Under the pieces are notes generated by a model that was not told the origin of the DNA, searched no databases, and saw nothing but the letters and a program-made list of their open reading frames with translations. From Picocystis sp. L7 (taxonomy: Eukaryota > Chlorophyta > Picocystophyceae > Picocystales > Picocystaceae), in NCBI GenBank assembly GCA_020975725.1, contig QXJR01000028.1:682001-746000 (forward strand): DNA of 64,000 bases. Reading direction: 5' to 3'. A program made the translations under genes and the position numbers. Numbering within the stretch: the stretch's first letter is position 1; the number at the start of each line of letters is the position of its first letter. Below are positions 46,841-56,694 of the stretch, one piece after another.

Positions 46841-47274
46841 CGCCCAACCCCACGTCTCTCCTCCCCTTCCCTTCCCTTCTCTTCCTCCCCTTCCTACTCT
46901 TCCCTCTCCTACTGTTCCTCTCCTTCCCTCTCCTACTGTACTGTTCCTACTGTTCCTACTCTTCCCTTTCCTCCCCCCCCCCTTCTCTTCCTACGGTTCC
47001 CATTCCTACTGTTCCTACTCTTCCCTCTCCTTCCCCCCCCTTCTGTTCCCTTCCCCCCTCGATCCCTTTCCCCCCACCCCCGAATGTTCTCGAATATTCG
47101 CCGCCGCCTCGGTTGGGGGGGAGGGGTGCATCCCTCTCTCCCTCCCTCTCCCTCTCCCTGCCTCTCTCGGTGGATGGGGGGGGGGGGGTCCATGGCACAG
47201 ATCGGATCCCACCACACCACTCGTCGCAGGGACGCCGACCGCACCGGACGCCAACGCCTGGCCTCGCACAGAAG
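46841..47274. promoter_or_regulatory. Polypyrimidine-rich divergent promoter (MetRS / eL18)
   Basis: 46850-47180 is almost pure C/T on the plus strand, with recurring TACTGTTCCTACT and CTTCCCCTT units, then C8 and G10 runs near 46973-46983 and 47177-47187. Such tracts can form triplex or other non-B DNA. No protein is implied, although the tract leaves several long Ser/Pro-rich open frames. Confidence 0.55.
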
Positions 47275-48272
47275 ATGGTGGGCGATGCATTCGCGAACGA
47301 GGGAGGAGGAAGGAAAGACGAAGGTTGGAGGAAGGAGGGATGGAAAGACTGACGGGAACGACGCACACGACAGGGGATCGACCTCGAAGCGGGCGGAAGG
47401 AACAAGCAGAAGAGAAGGGATGCACCCAAATCCGATAACGTATACGTCAAGCTGCTGGTGAAGGTGAGCGACGGAACGAAAGAAAAGGGAAGAGAAAGGG
47501 AAGGAGACAACGTGCAACGAACGTCGAAGCGGAACGGACGGCGCAAGAAACGAGGAGAAACCCGAACCACAGGGGGACGGACCACGAAAACCCTGGCGGC
47601 GGGATCGAAACGACGAAAGAGCCAAGACGAAAGCGAAAAGGAAGGCGGAACAGATGGGAACGGAACGCGAGAACGCACGCACGCGAAAACGAGCGATCGA
47701 GATGCGCGAAGCCTCGAAGGAAGGAGAAACTGACCGTGTACCAACCCTGGCGGCGCCTCGAAACGCCGACGTCCTCGAACGCACGAATCGTACTCCTACA
47801 GCTGTACCGGTTCCTGGAACGCCGAACGGACGCCAACTTCAACAAGATGGTGCTCAAGAGGCTCTACCAGAGCAAGACCAACCGTGCGCCGCTCTCGCTC
47901 TCGAGGCTGGCCAAGTACATGGAAGGAAAGGAAGACAAGATCGCGGTGTTGGTGGGTGCCGTCACCGACGACGTCCGCATGCACGAAGTGCCCCAGCTCA
48001 AGGTGTGCGCGCTCAGGTTCACGGAAACCGCACGTGCGCGCATCGTCAAGGCCGGCGGACAGTGCTTGACCTTCGATCAGCTGGCCCTGATGGAACCCAA
48101 AGGATCCAACACCGTGCTGCTCAGGGGACCCAAGAAGGCCCGCGAGGCCGTCAAGCATTTCGGACTCGCACCGGGCGTGCCCCACTCCCACACCAAGCCT
48201 TTCGTTCGTGCCAAGGGACGCAAGTTCGAGAAGGCCCGCGGACGCAGGAACAGCCGCGGCTACAAGGCTTAA
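47275..48272 (+). CDS. RPL18: 60S ribosomal protein eL18
   Basis: Exon model: 47275-47277 (ATG only), 47374-47463 (30 codons, [20 protein letters not shown]), 47802-48272. Introns 96 nt (donor GTGGGC) and 338 nt (donor GTGAGC). Total 187 residues, the usual size. Exon 3 starts [16 protein letters not shown] and continues through [66 protein letters not shown], nearly the universal eL18 sequence. The single-codon first exon rests on the expected MGIDL start and an ATG directly before a GT; exons 2 and 3 are secure. Convergent with eS7. Confidence 0.93.
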
Positions 48273-48606
48273 GTCAACTCTATGCGTACTCGCGGTCGGG
48301 CATCGGTGGATCGCCGTGGACTGCGTGGGGGAAACCCGGGATTCCTTGTTGCACATGGCGGGTGTCATAAATCCTTGTTCGTAGCGTTCATGCGTCGTGG
48401 TCCGCCTCCCTTGCTGGCCGCATCACCATCGACCCAACATGCCCCCCTCCCCGAACCCTGACGTCGTGCAAGCTCGACGAATCGATCGCCCACGTGCCGA
48501 GCGGAACGATGGCTCTCTATGGGGACGTTCCGGCGGTACGAGAAAAGACGAGGGTCGGAAGAAACGCCACGGTCTGTTACACATCCACCCGTGTCCCGGC
48601 CTCCTT
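48273..48606. other. Convergent 3' region between eL18 and eS7
   Basis: 334 bp, no gene seen. Confidence 0.5.
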
Positions 48607-49289
48607 TCACTCTTGGAGAGGAAACTCAAACACCACGTGCTTGCCCGTGAGCTTCTGGTAAACGCTGCTAAAGGTGTCGAGCTTGTACTCGGTGGTGTTG
48701 CGGTCCTTGGGGTTGAGATACACCTTGAGGATCTTGGACCCGTCCACTTTGTAACGCAGACGTTTGCCCACAATCTCCGTCGGATACACCAGGTCGTCCA
48801 GGATGGCGTCGTGCACGGCCGTCAACGTGCGGCTGCGCGGCCTGGCGTTGGAGATGCCGCTAGAAGGCTTCCTCATGATCCTCCTGTTTGCCACCAGCAC
48901 CACATCCTTCCCAGAGAACTTCTTCTCGAGCTCACGCACCAGGCGCTGTTGGATCTTGTGGAAGGGTTTCAAGAGACGGAAAGGCACGTGAATGATGATC
49001 GCCTTCCTTCCAGTTGCAACGTCCACCTCCTTGGCCGAATTGATGAATAGGTCGCGGAGGTCGGCCTTGAGCTCGTTATTCGTCGCCTCGAGATCGAAGA
49101 GCGCCTGCATCGCAACGCACGGCGGCTTGGGTCAGCGAGGGTTTCGACGCATCGGCCGTCGCCTAGGGCATCGACGCCTTCCAGCTGATCCAGCAAGATC
49201 CCTCGACGCACCTGTGCAACGGATTCTTCGAACTCGTCTGGTTCCTGCCCCTTCTCCTTCACGATCTTCTTGCGTGCGGTCAAGGTCAT
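48607..49289 (-). CDS. RPS7: 40S ribosomal protein eS7
   Basis: Exon 1 49289-49212 (26 codons, ends DEFEESVAQ), intron 49211-49105 (107 nt, donor GTGCGT, acceptor CAG), exon 2 49104-48607 (starts [13 protein letters not shown]). 191 residues, the standard length. Signatures: [93 protein letters not shown]. Structural protein of the small cytosolic subunit with roles in 18S rRNA processing. Confidence 0.96.
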
Positions 49290-49987
49290 GTCTGCATCCA
49301 CCGAAGGTTTCCCAGTCAGCCTCTCACACCGGAAAGGTCGTCCTCCTCTTCGAAGGTCCCGGTCGTGCGCTTCCTTTTTCATCCCAACGGCATCGATTCC
49401 TCCGCCTCCTGCATCGATCCGTGGACGTCTCCCAAGATCTTGAGCGTGTTTCGGCATCGCTGACGTCCAACCACGCCGTCTCGGCCAGGACCTCGACCCC
49501 ACGAAACGTCCGCGTGTTCCCCTCCACGCGTCCCTCGGCGCCTCGAGGAACCTTCCCACGCATCCTCCACGCCTCCACGCACCTCCAAAGCCTGCGATGC
49601 GGCGCGTGCAGCTCGAGAACGTCCGCGAAGCGAAGTGAAGATCGCGCCGCCAGCGACGAATGGGACCAAGTTGGTGCGATGCGCCGCCTCTGGTCTGGAA
49701 CCCCGGTTCGAAAGGGGGGCCCGTCCGGGTTCGAAAGGGAGGTGCCGATGGGTCTGAAAGGAAAAAGACCCGGGGGACCGATGGAGACGCGAGGGCGAAG
49801 CAGAGGGGGGGGGAAGGGATCCCGAATGCCCGAAGTTGGGTGGGGATCGAGCACCCCTTCCATGGGTCCTGGATGGAGAGGGGGGGGGGGGTCGAGGGCA
49901 TCAGCCAATGGGGAGGGCTCCAAGCATCCACGTGAAAGAGAGAGCCAAGAGTGGGGTGATTCCCATTACACGTACATGAGGTGAATG
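49290..49987. other. Region between SMG7 3' end and eS7 promoter
   Basis: 700 bp. TTCGAA boxes in a GGTTCGAAAGGGG context occur at ~49704-49717 and 49735-49747. G9-G10 runs at ~49805 and ~49882. No gene seen. Confidence 0.5.
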
Positions 49988-52003
49988 CTAAGCCAGGCCA
50001 TCTTTGTGTAAAGCCAAGCGCCAAGCGTAAGGGTTGATCCGCTTCAACTCCTGCTCTGGAAGGGGATCGGACCAATCGGGTGGAACGGTGAAGTGACGTG
50101 TGCGTGCAGTGAACGATGCTAGCTGAAAAGAGTCCAACCAACCTGGAAGGGGCGGATCGACCTTTGATACGCGGTCCTTCTCCCAGGCATCCGGTCTGTC
50201 CCCCTTGGCACCAAACAGGGGAGCAACAGGTGGAAGACCATCGCGAGAGTCCGAGACAACACGCTGCCGCTTAGCTGGCCGGTTCTCGCCTGCATGCTTG
50301 GACTCGGGCATTTCATCTTCCACTGGAGGGCGCTCGAGATCGACCCCGGATTGGCCTCTGCACGTTCCTTGTCCTGGCACCAAGGTTTCATCGGTGTCGG
50401 GTGGCTGAGCTTCCTCACAGAAGGGATCACTCGAGACGCGCCTCTGCCTTTGCGGATCGTTGCCATGGGCATCCAGACGCAGAGCAAAACTGTCCTCAAG
50501 GGCACGTATGGGGACGCCGGACCCACGGCTAGCAATTGATTTTGCTGCCTGAAGGGCGCGCCACCGCCGGACGGACATCAACGTCTGACCTTCTGGGGGT
50601 GGCATATTGAAGTCCAAAGCTTTGTGAGTCTCTTGCAAGGGAATAAAGCCGTTCAGTTCCACGTCTTCAGGGAGAGCCGCTTTCTCCCTACCAAAAGTAC
50701 TCCCTACCTTGCTGTTGTTTAGATACTTTATCAATGCATCATAAAACTCTTGGGAGGAGCTCACACCGTTGACGGGGCAGTCCATCGAAAGAAATTCGCA
50801 TGGGCAGGTAGACATCCACTCCAACAGCACCACGAGACCTGCAAGCACGTCGGTATCACCGGGGAGCATAAAGAGGCAACTCTGTGCAATGGAATAGCCA
50901 AACAGGAAACAAAGAGTCGCGGACGTCGCAAGAAGCTTCTCGTACAGGAAGCTGGGTCCCTCTCCGTCATCTACTCTCACGGCACGCACCCAGTAAACCA
51001 TGGAAATGCAGCAGGTGATCATCTTTAGCAACTCTGAGGAACCATTTTCCATCTTCTGGAGAACGCCAAGGTTCCTGCAATGCCTTTTCTTCGTTATGTC
51101 ATGCAAATCTTTGCGCAGGCGTGCCAGGACTGCGTCAACATCGACTGGATCGGAGTGATTGTACAGCGTGCCTAGGACATGGACAAGCGTGGCTGAGATC
51201 CTCTTCAGGATTCTCCCGGGTTGGTCTCGGTCCTCGGCACCAGGCTGTCCACCTTCGCCATCTACCTTTTGAAAAAAGAGAGCAAGATTATCTTTGGCGG
51301 TGAAGAAGAGCTCCTTCACCGCCAGGCTTCTCAGGTAGTAATAGCAAGCGTTCACACGTTGTCCTCTGTACACGGATAGTACCGCCATTTGGTTGTGTGG
51401 GTTTCCTGCGTGTGGCCACACCTTCATGGCACTCCGATACCACGTTTCTGCTTCGTTCCATTCCTTCTCCTGCAGGTTGGTATCGTCGATTTCGATTTCG
51501 TACCGTTCGAGGTCCCCCAATCGAAGCAGGCAGGTGGCGCACGTGCGCCGGACGACCTCCTCCCGCGCTTCGTGCTTTTCCAGCAGATTTTTCTCCACTC
51601 GCACTCCTCTTTCGTCTCCTCCAGGCGCATTCACGTCGCCGTACACGCGTTGCAGGAGGGCCAGGAGCGTCCGATAGGTCCTCCTGGCTTCTTCGAGGAG
51701 TTTCATCATGGCTTTCTTGTGTCCATCTGCTTCTTGTACCTTCCCTTGGACCAAGCACGCTCGCATCCGACTCCGGATCGCGTCCTTGGATGCGTTGCAT
51801 CCTCTCCTCCACAGTCGCGTTTCGACGTCCTTGGTTTCGGCGTAGTTCAGGTCCGCCAGCATCAGTTCCACGCAGGCGTTCCGCATGCGTCTCCTGGCCC
51901 CTTCGTCTTGCTTGGACGGTCCTTCCAGACCGCACAGGACCGCCATGCGGGACGTGGCGAGCGCATGGCGACGTCCAGACGCGTTTCCATCGCCATCCGC
52001 CAT
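49988..52003 (-). CDS. SMG7: SMG7/EST1-family nonsense-mediated decay factor
   Basis: 671 residues in one exon. The N-terminal 14-3-3-like/TPR region has ALLQRVYGD and CLLRLGDLERYEIE. The EST1 core YRSAMKVWPHAGNPHNQMAVLSVYRGQRVNACYYYLRSL followed by AKDNLALFF is diagnostic (family consensus P-x-x-G-N-P-H-N-Q-L-A-V). A helical domain and a disordered basic/acidic stretch (PAKRQRVVSD, a likely nuclear signal) follow. The tail has RTRHFTVPPDWSDPLP. SMG7 binds phosphorylated UPF1 and triggers mRNA decay; related EST1 proteins act in telomerase. SMG5/6 features (PIN domain) are absent, so SMG7 is favoured. Divergent from the UBX gene. Confidence 0.87.
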   Translation of the reverse strand: MADGDGNASGRRHALATSRMAVLCGLEGPSKQDEGARRRMRNACVELMLADLNYAETKDVETRLWRRGCNASKDAIRSRMRACLVQGKVQEADGHKKAMMKLLEEARRTYRTLLALLQRVYGDVNAPGGDERGVRVEKNLLEKHEAREEVVRRTCATCLLRLGDLERYEIEIDDTNLQEKEWNEAETWYRSAMKVWPHAGNPHNQMAVLSVYRGQRVNACYYYLRSLAVKELFFTAKDNLALFFQKVDGEGGQPGAEDRDQPGRILKRISATLVHVLGTLYNHSDPVDVDAVLARLRKDLHDITKKRHCRNLGVLQKMENGSSELLKMITCCISMVYWVRAVRVDDGEGPSFLYEKLLATSATLCFLFGYSIAQSCLFMLPGDTDVLAGLVVLLEWMSTCPCEFLSMDCPVNGVSSSQEFYDALIKYLNNSKVGSTFGREKAALPEDVELNGFIPLQETHKALDFNMPPPEGQTLMSVRRWRALQAAKSIASRGSGVPIRALEDSFALRLDAHGNDPQRQRRVSSDPFCEEAQPPDTDETLVPGQGTCRGQSGVDLERPPVEDEMPESKHAGENRPAKRQRVVSDSRDGLPPVAPLFGAKGDRPDAWEKDRVSKVDPPLPGWLDSFQLASFTARTRHFTVPPDWSDPLPEQELKRINPYAWRLALHKDGLA

Positions 52004-52337
52004 CGTCCTCAGCTGTCGCCTGTGGCAGGTTCCCCTTCGAACCTGCCCTGGGTTCCCATCGGACCGATCCCCCTTTCGATGTCCCCTTTTGAACCCGGAA
52101 GAAGGCGGGTCTGGAACCGAGGCGAACCCGACGCGATCGGACGGGGTTCGTCTCCATCGGGTTCGAATGGGGAGGTTCGTGGGGGAACCGACCCGGATCC
52201 TTCGTTGGGATAGAAGGAAGGAATGCACTCGACAACCGGGTCGGAATCCCCTCCCCCCCCCCCCCTTTTCTCCCCACCACGAGGGAGGATAGGAGACGTC
52301 CCAGACGACGGTCGGAAAGAACCCGTGGGAACGGGCC
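52004..52337. promoter_or_regulatory. Divergent promoter (SMG7 / UBX gene) with TTCGAA boxes
   Basis: 334 bp with TTCGAA boxes at ~52036 and 52160, and a C13 run around 52252-52264. Confidence 0.4.
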
Positions 52338-53498
52338 ATGGACGAAATGGACGCGGTCCAGGCGCTGTGTGCGGCCACAGGAGCCACGCCGGAGGTGGCC
52401 CGAAGGCTCTTGGAAGCGGTGGAAGGGGATCCGGAACGAGCGGCGCAGCTGTTCTTCGCCGACGCGAACGGAGAAGCTCAAGTGAGACCGCCGGACGCCG
52501 TCAAGGTGGACATGCTGTACGCCGAAAAACCGCGCGTGGAGGCTCCTGCGGACGCAGTGGACGCCTTTCGAGGGTTCAAGGACGATTCCAGGGAACTGGC
52601 CAAGCTGTTCGCGCCCCCGGAAGCGATGCTCTTTCGAGGTGGGCTCGACAAGGCCAAGCAAAAGGCCTGCGACCAAGGAAGGTGGCTGCTCGTGAACGTG
52701 CAATCACCCACCGAATTCGCTTCCCATCGGCTCAACCGAGACCTGTGGACCGACGAACTCGTGCAAAGCACCGTCACGGCCTCGTTCGTGTTCTGGCAGA
52801 CGTACCACAACGCAGAAGAGGGCGCCAAAGCCTGCCACTTCTACAAGCTCGAGCAATTGCCGGTGATCATGGTGATCGATCCCGTCACCGGACAGAAGCT
52901 CGTGCAATGGACGGGATACGTCAGTCCGGAGAAGCTCATGGAAAACCTCCTTCCGTTCTTGGATCGTGGACCGCTCGACGGCGGACCTCCGCCGGTCTCC
53001 TTGAAGCGCACGAGGTCGAACGAACCGTCGGCTTCCAAGAAGCCCGATCACGTGGCGTTGGGCTTGTCCTCCGACGACGCAGAGCTAGCCGCTGCCATCG
53101 CTGCCTCCTTGGAGGCTTCGGAAGCTTCCAAGGAAGGACCGTCCACCGTGCCACAGGTGGAGGACGAGGGGAAAGAGGATCAAGAGAGCACCGAACTCGA
53201 GCACCTGCTGGAGGCCGTGCGGGAGCTGCGGCCCGAACCGGAGGCGGGAGATCCACAGAGCTGTCGCATTGCTGTACGCCTTCCGGACGGGGGTCGGATC
53301 CAGCGTCGTTTCTTGCGGGACCAGCGCGTGCGGCTGTTGCACGTGTATTGCATGCAGGAAGTGGATGAAGCGCGTCGGGGTCGTCCCTTCCAGCTGTCTC
53401 CTTCCATGCCTGGTTCTTCTCCGTTGCGGGACATGGAAGCCAGCATAGCCCAATCTGGTGTGTCCGATTCGATCCTGAACATGAATTGGACCGATTGA
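52338..53498 (+). CDS. UBXN7: UBA-UAS-UBX protein (UBXN7/PUX-like p97 adaptor)
   Basis: 386 residues. UBA-like domain at 1-45 (AVQALCAATGATPEVARRLLEAVEGDPERAAQLFF). UAS thioredoxin-like domain at ~95-220 (LVNVQSPTEFASHRLNRDLW, LPVIMVIDPVTGQKL). A Ser/Ala-rich region with a UIM-like DDAELAAAIAASLEASEAS near 250 follows. The C-terminal UBX domain starts CRIAVRLPDGGRIQRRF at ~310. This order matches UBXN7, which links ubiquitylated substrates of cullin ligases to the AAA ATPase p97/CDC48. Single exon. AATAAA lies 35 bp past the stop (53533-53538). Confidence 0.92.
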   Translation: MDEMDAVQALCAATGATPEVARRLLEAVEGDPERAAQLFFADANGEAQVRPPDAVKVDMLYAEKPRVEAPADAVDAFRGFKDDSRELAKLFAPPEAMLFRGGLDKAKQKACDQGRWLLVNVQSPTEFASHRLNRDLWTDELVQSTVTASFVFWQTYHNAEEGAKACHFYKLEQLPVIMVIDPVTGQKLVQWTGYVSPEKLMENLLPFLDRGPLDGGPPPVSLKRTRSNEPSASKKPDHVALGLSSDDAELAAAIAASLEASEASKEGPSTVPQVEDEGKEDQESTELEHLLEAVRELRPEPEAGDPQSCRIAVRLPDGGRIQRRFLRDQRVRLLHVYCMQEVDEARRGRPFQLSPSMPGSSPLRDMEASIAQSGVSDSILNMNWTD

Positions 53499-53912
53499 GG
53501 GGATGGACCTCCTGCTGTCGTTTCATCCTCCGAATAAACTTGCCGGTGGCCTGCGTTGGAGGGACGTCCGCCACGCACCGTTCGTTCCTGTCTTCCTTTC
53601 TCCTTCCCTTGCGACCGATCCCCAAGCGTTCCTTTCCGTCCCTCTCTTTCGGCGGACGCGGATCGTCTGGCCCACGAACATCGATCCTCCTCGGATGGGA
53701 AAGGAAGATCGGCAACCGCCATGCCGTGTGCGCACCGACGGGATGGACGGTGCCACTCGGACCCTCCCTCCGGAGAAGAAACTCCCTCCTCCGGGACGGG
53801 TTTCACAACCCCTTCACAACGATGGGCGGGGACGAAGGATCCGGTCCCGAAGTTCACGAACGAGTTAAGCGAAGGGGTGACGAAGGCCATCGCCAAACCC
53901 TCCGAGGACGAG
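53499..53912. other. Intergenic region between UBX gene and TAF9
   Basis: 414 bp, includes UBX 3' flank and TAF9 promoter. Open frames here are Pro/Arg/Ser-rich and unsupported. Confidence 0.5.
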
Positions 53913-54564
53913 ATGGAGCGCAGCACGACGTCCAACCGCGAGGAAACCGTGGTCCCGCAGGACGCCAGGACGGTGCAGAAGATCCTGCAGTCGATGGTGG
54001 GAACCGAAAACGGAAGGAGGCACGCTGCCGGTGGGAAGAATGGGAACGAGGGAACGGACGGCTGACCACCGGCGTGGACGCAGAAAGTGGAGGAATACGA
54101 GCCACGTGTGGTGCAGCAGCTGCTCGATTTCATGTATCGACACGTGACCGAGGTGCTGGAAGACGCCGAAGTGCGTGATCCAAAACCGAACGCGGAAGAA
54201 ACGCCCGCAAAGGCGAGTGGGAGGAACACAACTGACCCCTCCCGACGGTCCGACACGAACCCGCGCGTCGAACGAACAGTGCTATGCCATGCACGCAGGC
54301 AGGGAAAGGGGAATCGTAGAAGTGGCCGACGTGAAGCTGGCCTTGCAGGCCAAAGATCGCTCCGAATTCTGCCAGGCGCCCGGAAGGGAAGTGGTGACGG
54401 AAATGGCCCGAAGCAGGAACAAGCTGCCGCTCCCAGAACTCAACCGAGCACCAGGCCTGCGATTGCCGAGAGATCCACCGCACAGCACACTGCTCACCCC
54501 GAACTACGAAGCGTTCCCGAAAAGAGCCAAAGTGGAGAAGAACGAAGAAGCGCGAGAGGGTTGA
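53913..54564 (+). CDS. TAF9: TFIID/SAGA subunit TAF9 (histone fold)
   Basis: Exons 53913-53996, 54084-54170, 54280-54564; introns 87 nt (donor GTGGGA) and 109 nt (donor GTGCGT), all phase 0. Joins give QDARTVQKILQSM + KVEEYEPRVVQQLLDFMYRHVTEVLEDAE + CYAMHAGRERG, aligning residue for residue with ILKDMGITEYEPRV and DAKIYSSHA of human TAF9. VADVKLALQAK completes the H3-like histone fold, and EMARSRNKLPLPEL with a TLLTPNYEAF end matches the conserved C-terminal region. 151 residues. TAF9 pairs with TAF6 in TFIID and SAGA. Convergent with the WD40 gene, 104 bp between stops. Confidence 0.92.
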
Positions 54565-54668
54565 TGCAGATGGGGTTATGTGCCTGGTTGAAAAGCGACC
54601 ACCTTTCGATTCATGCACGCTGTTTTCGTACCTCGCATGCACCGTTGCGTGTCCTGGTTGGGGCACGC

Positions 54669-56444
54669 TCATGGTCCCAGGGAGAGCCCGAAGCTCTCAA
54701 AGACCTTTATCTCGCCGCCGAAACCGGCGGTCACGATCACCTGGCCTGCAGCAGTCATCGAGGCTGCCGCCAATTTCGCTGCTCCCAGTTCGGGGCTGTA
54801 GGTTCGCACCTCCTGAAGAAGCCTGCTGTGCTCAGGGAGGGGCGCCGCGCCCGCAATTTTGTTGGCAAAGGCCAACCGAGACAGGAGATTCTTTGATCTT
54901 GTGGCACTCTCTGGTGCAAAGAGGGCCACGGTCGTGGTCCCAACGTGCGCCGGAAAGAACTCGCAAGCTGGATCCTTTTCTTTCTTCAGGCGTGCAAAAA
55001 TAGGGTTGTTGACGGGCAAGAGAGAGTGCACCGTGCTCCACACGTACAGTGCCCCATCTTCACTGCCGCTGACAATGAAATCTCCGTTCTGGCTGAAGAA
55101 CGCACGGATTTGGCTGGCTTTGTTCTTGTGGCCTTTGTACTTGCAGAGCAGGTTGTAGCCATCGTAAAGACGGACGCGCGAGTCGTTGGAACTGACAAGC
55201 ATCCGTTTGCTGTCCCCGTCCAAGAACTGGATCCCCGTGATTTTCTTCCCCCGTGCGTTCTTTCCCCTCGTGGACCGGACTTCGATCTGAGTGATGTACT
55301 CCAGTTTATTGTTTTCGGCCCTGTAAAACTTGCACTTTCCTTTGAAAGTCCCCACCACGGCCCTCTTGCCATCTGGGGTGTAGGACACAGCAGTGACCAT
55401 CTCGTGCACATCCACCCAATCCGCAACGTTGTGGTCGGGGATGTTCCATATCCTCAGCTTCTCGTCCAGGGAGCCGCTGACGAAGAACTTGTCGTCAACT
55501 GGGTTGAAGCTGATGGAGGTGACAAAGTCATGATGGGTGAACACTCGCAAGCACTCGTCCATGCTAATGTGCCACAGTCGCACGGTTTTGTCCATGGATG
55601 CGGAGAGGAGGAACTGCGAATCCGACCACGACAGGTCCAGCACGTCCGACTTGTGTCCTGCGAACAAGCGGCACGGTTTCGGTTGAAACAGCTGGTCGCA
55701 TTCCATGCCTGGTTCGAAGCTGATCTTCCTGCTATCCACCGCGTCTTCCTCGGTCTGTTGTTTCGGCGTTTCGTCTTTCTCTTGTTCGCTCTGCAGCCCG
55801 CTCTTCACCACTTCCCAGACACGGACGACGGTGTCTTGTCCCGCGCTGGCCAAGTATCTACCGTCCAGGCTGAACTTGAGCGTCCAGACGGCGCTCCTGT
55901 GGGCGACGAGTTCCTGCATGAGTTTGACGTCCAGCAAGTCCTTGTAGAGTTTGTTCTTCAGGCGTGGACGCACGTCCGTTGGCGACGTCGTCGTTCCCTT
56001 GGGCGAAGGCGACACGTTGGGCACGTTTTCGTCGTGGTTGGTTTGGGCGTCTTTGGTTTCTTCCGCCTGCGCCATCGTCTCTCGCACCCCTTTTTTGAAC
56101 CCTTTGAACGCATTCTTGATCGAGCTTCGAAAGGACGTGTGGTGCGTCGTGGCGTTTCCGCGTTTGGCCGCTTGGTTGTCTTTGTTCGTGTTCCTACGCT
56201 CCCGCGCAGAGGTGGACGTTTCCAGGCTCCTTTCTCTCCTGGCCACTTCGATTTCGATGGGAGAGATGCCCATGGCGTTCTGGAAGTCTTCCATGGACAC
56301 TTCCACTCCAGTTCCCGCATCTCTCACCGTGGTTTCCGCTTGTCCTACGAAGTACTCCTGTCCGGTGTCCAAGTTCTTGATCCTCCTCGTGGGATCTTCC
56401 ACCGAATGGAAGCTGGACGCGGATTCGCTCGAGGAGTATCCCAT
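54669..56444 (-). CDS. WDR44: WD40-repeat protein, WDR44/rabphilin-11-like
   Basis: 591 residues, single exon. A ~190-residue N-terminal region, partly basic, ends LYKDLLDVKLMQEL. About seven WD repeats follow: HRSAVWTLKFSLDGRYLASAGQD, HKSDVLDLSWSDSQFLLSASMDKTVRLW, HHDFVTSISFNPVDDKFFVSGSLD, VTAVSYTPDGKRAVVGTFKG, KITGIQFLDGDSKRMLVSSND, KNKASQIRAFFSQNGDFIVSGSED, and a degenerate final blade with VIVTAGFGGEIKVFES. The repeat texts match the WDR44 family, which is broad in plants; animal WDR44 binds RAB11 on recycling endosomes. Whether the plant-lineage members do so is not known. Confidence 0.9.
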   Translation of the reverse strand: MGYSSSESASSFHSVEDPTRRIKNLDTGQEYFVGQAETTVRDAGTGVEVSMEDFQNAMGISPIEIEVARRERSLETSTSARERRNTNKDNQAAKRGNATTHHTSFRSSIKNAFKGFKKGVRETMAQAEETKDAQTNHDENVPNVSPSPKGTTTSPTDVRPRLKNKLYKDLLDVKLMQELVAHRSAVWTLKFSLDGRYLASAGQDTVVRVWEVVKSGLQSEQEKDETPKQQTEEDAVDSRKISFEPGMECDQLFQPKPCRLFAGHKSDVLDLSWSDSQFLLSASMDKTVRLWHISMDECLRVFTHHDFVTSISFNPVDDKFFVSGSLDEKLRIWNIPDHNVADWVDVHEMVTAVSYTPDGKRAVVGTFKGKCKFYRAENNKLEYITQIEVRSTRGKNARGKKITGIQFLDGDSKRMLVSSNDSRVRLYDGYNLLCKYKGHKNKASQIRAFFSQNGDFIVSGSEDGALYVWSTVHSLLPVNNPIFARLKKEKDPACEFFPAHVGTTTVALFAPESATRSKNLLSRLAFANKIAGAAPLPEHSRLLQEVRTYSPELGAAKLAAASMTAAGQVIVTAGFGGEIKVFESFGLSLGP

Positions 56445-56685
56445 GGTCGGTCAGGGATCCCTCCCGCTCCTCCACCGCGAAGCACGTGCGTTCTTCGTCC
56501 GCCAAGGGGCGCGCTTCTTCGTGCGAAGCACGACGACTTGGTCGACGGACGGTCGAAGCGGATGGCCCCTCGAGTTTACCATCGAGTTTAGCCATCCCGG
56601 TCGAAGGATGGGGATGGGGAAGGGTCCGTTGGGATGGGGATGGGAGCGTGCCCACCCCCTCATCCCTCACCCCCCGAAACGGGGG
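56445..56685. promoter_or_regulatory. WD40-gene upstream region
   Basis: 241 bp from the WD40 start to the MULE-like insertion. GGGATGGGGA repeats at 56610-56642. No gene seen. Confidence 0.4.
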
Positions 56686-56694
56686 GGGACCCAG

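Noticed and set aside
45851-47461. A 536-codon plus-strand open frame antisense to MetRS and through the pyrimidine tract
   Set aside because: The opposite strand is unmistakable methionyl-tRNA synthetase; the frame's second half is Ser/Pro low complexity from C/T DNA.
54945-56591. A 548-codon plus-strand frame antisense to the WD40 gene
   Set aside because: The WD40 repeats on the minus strand are clear; the antisense translation has no recognisable family.
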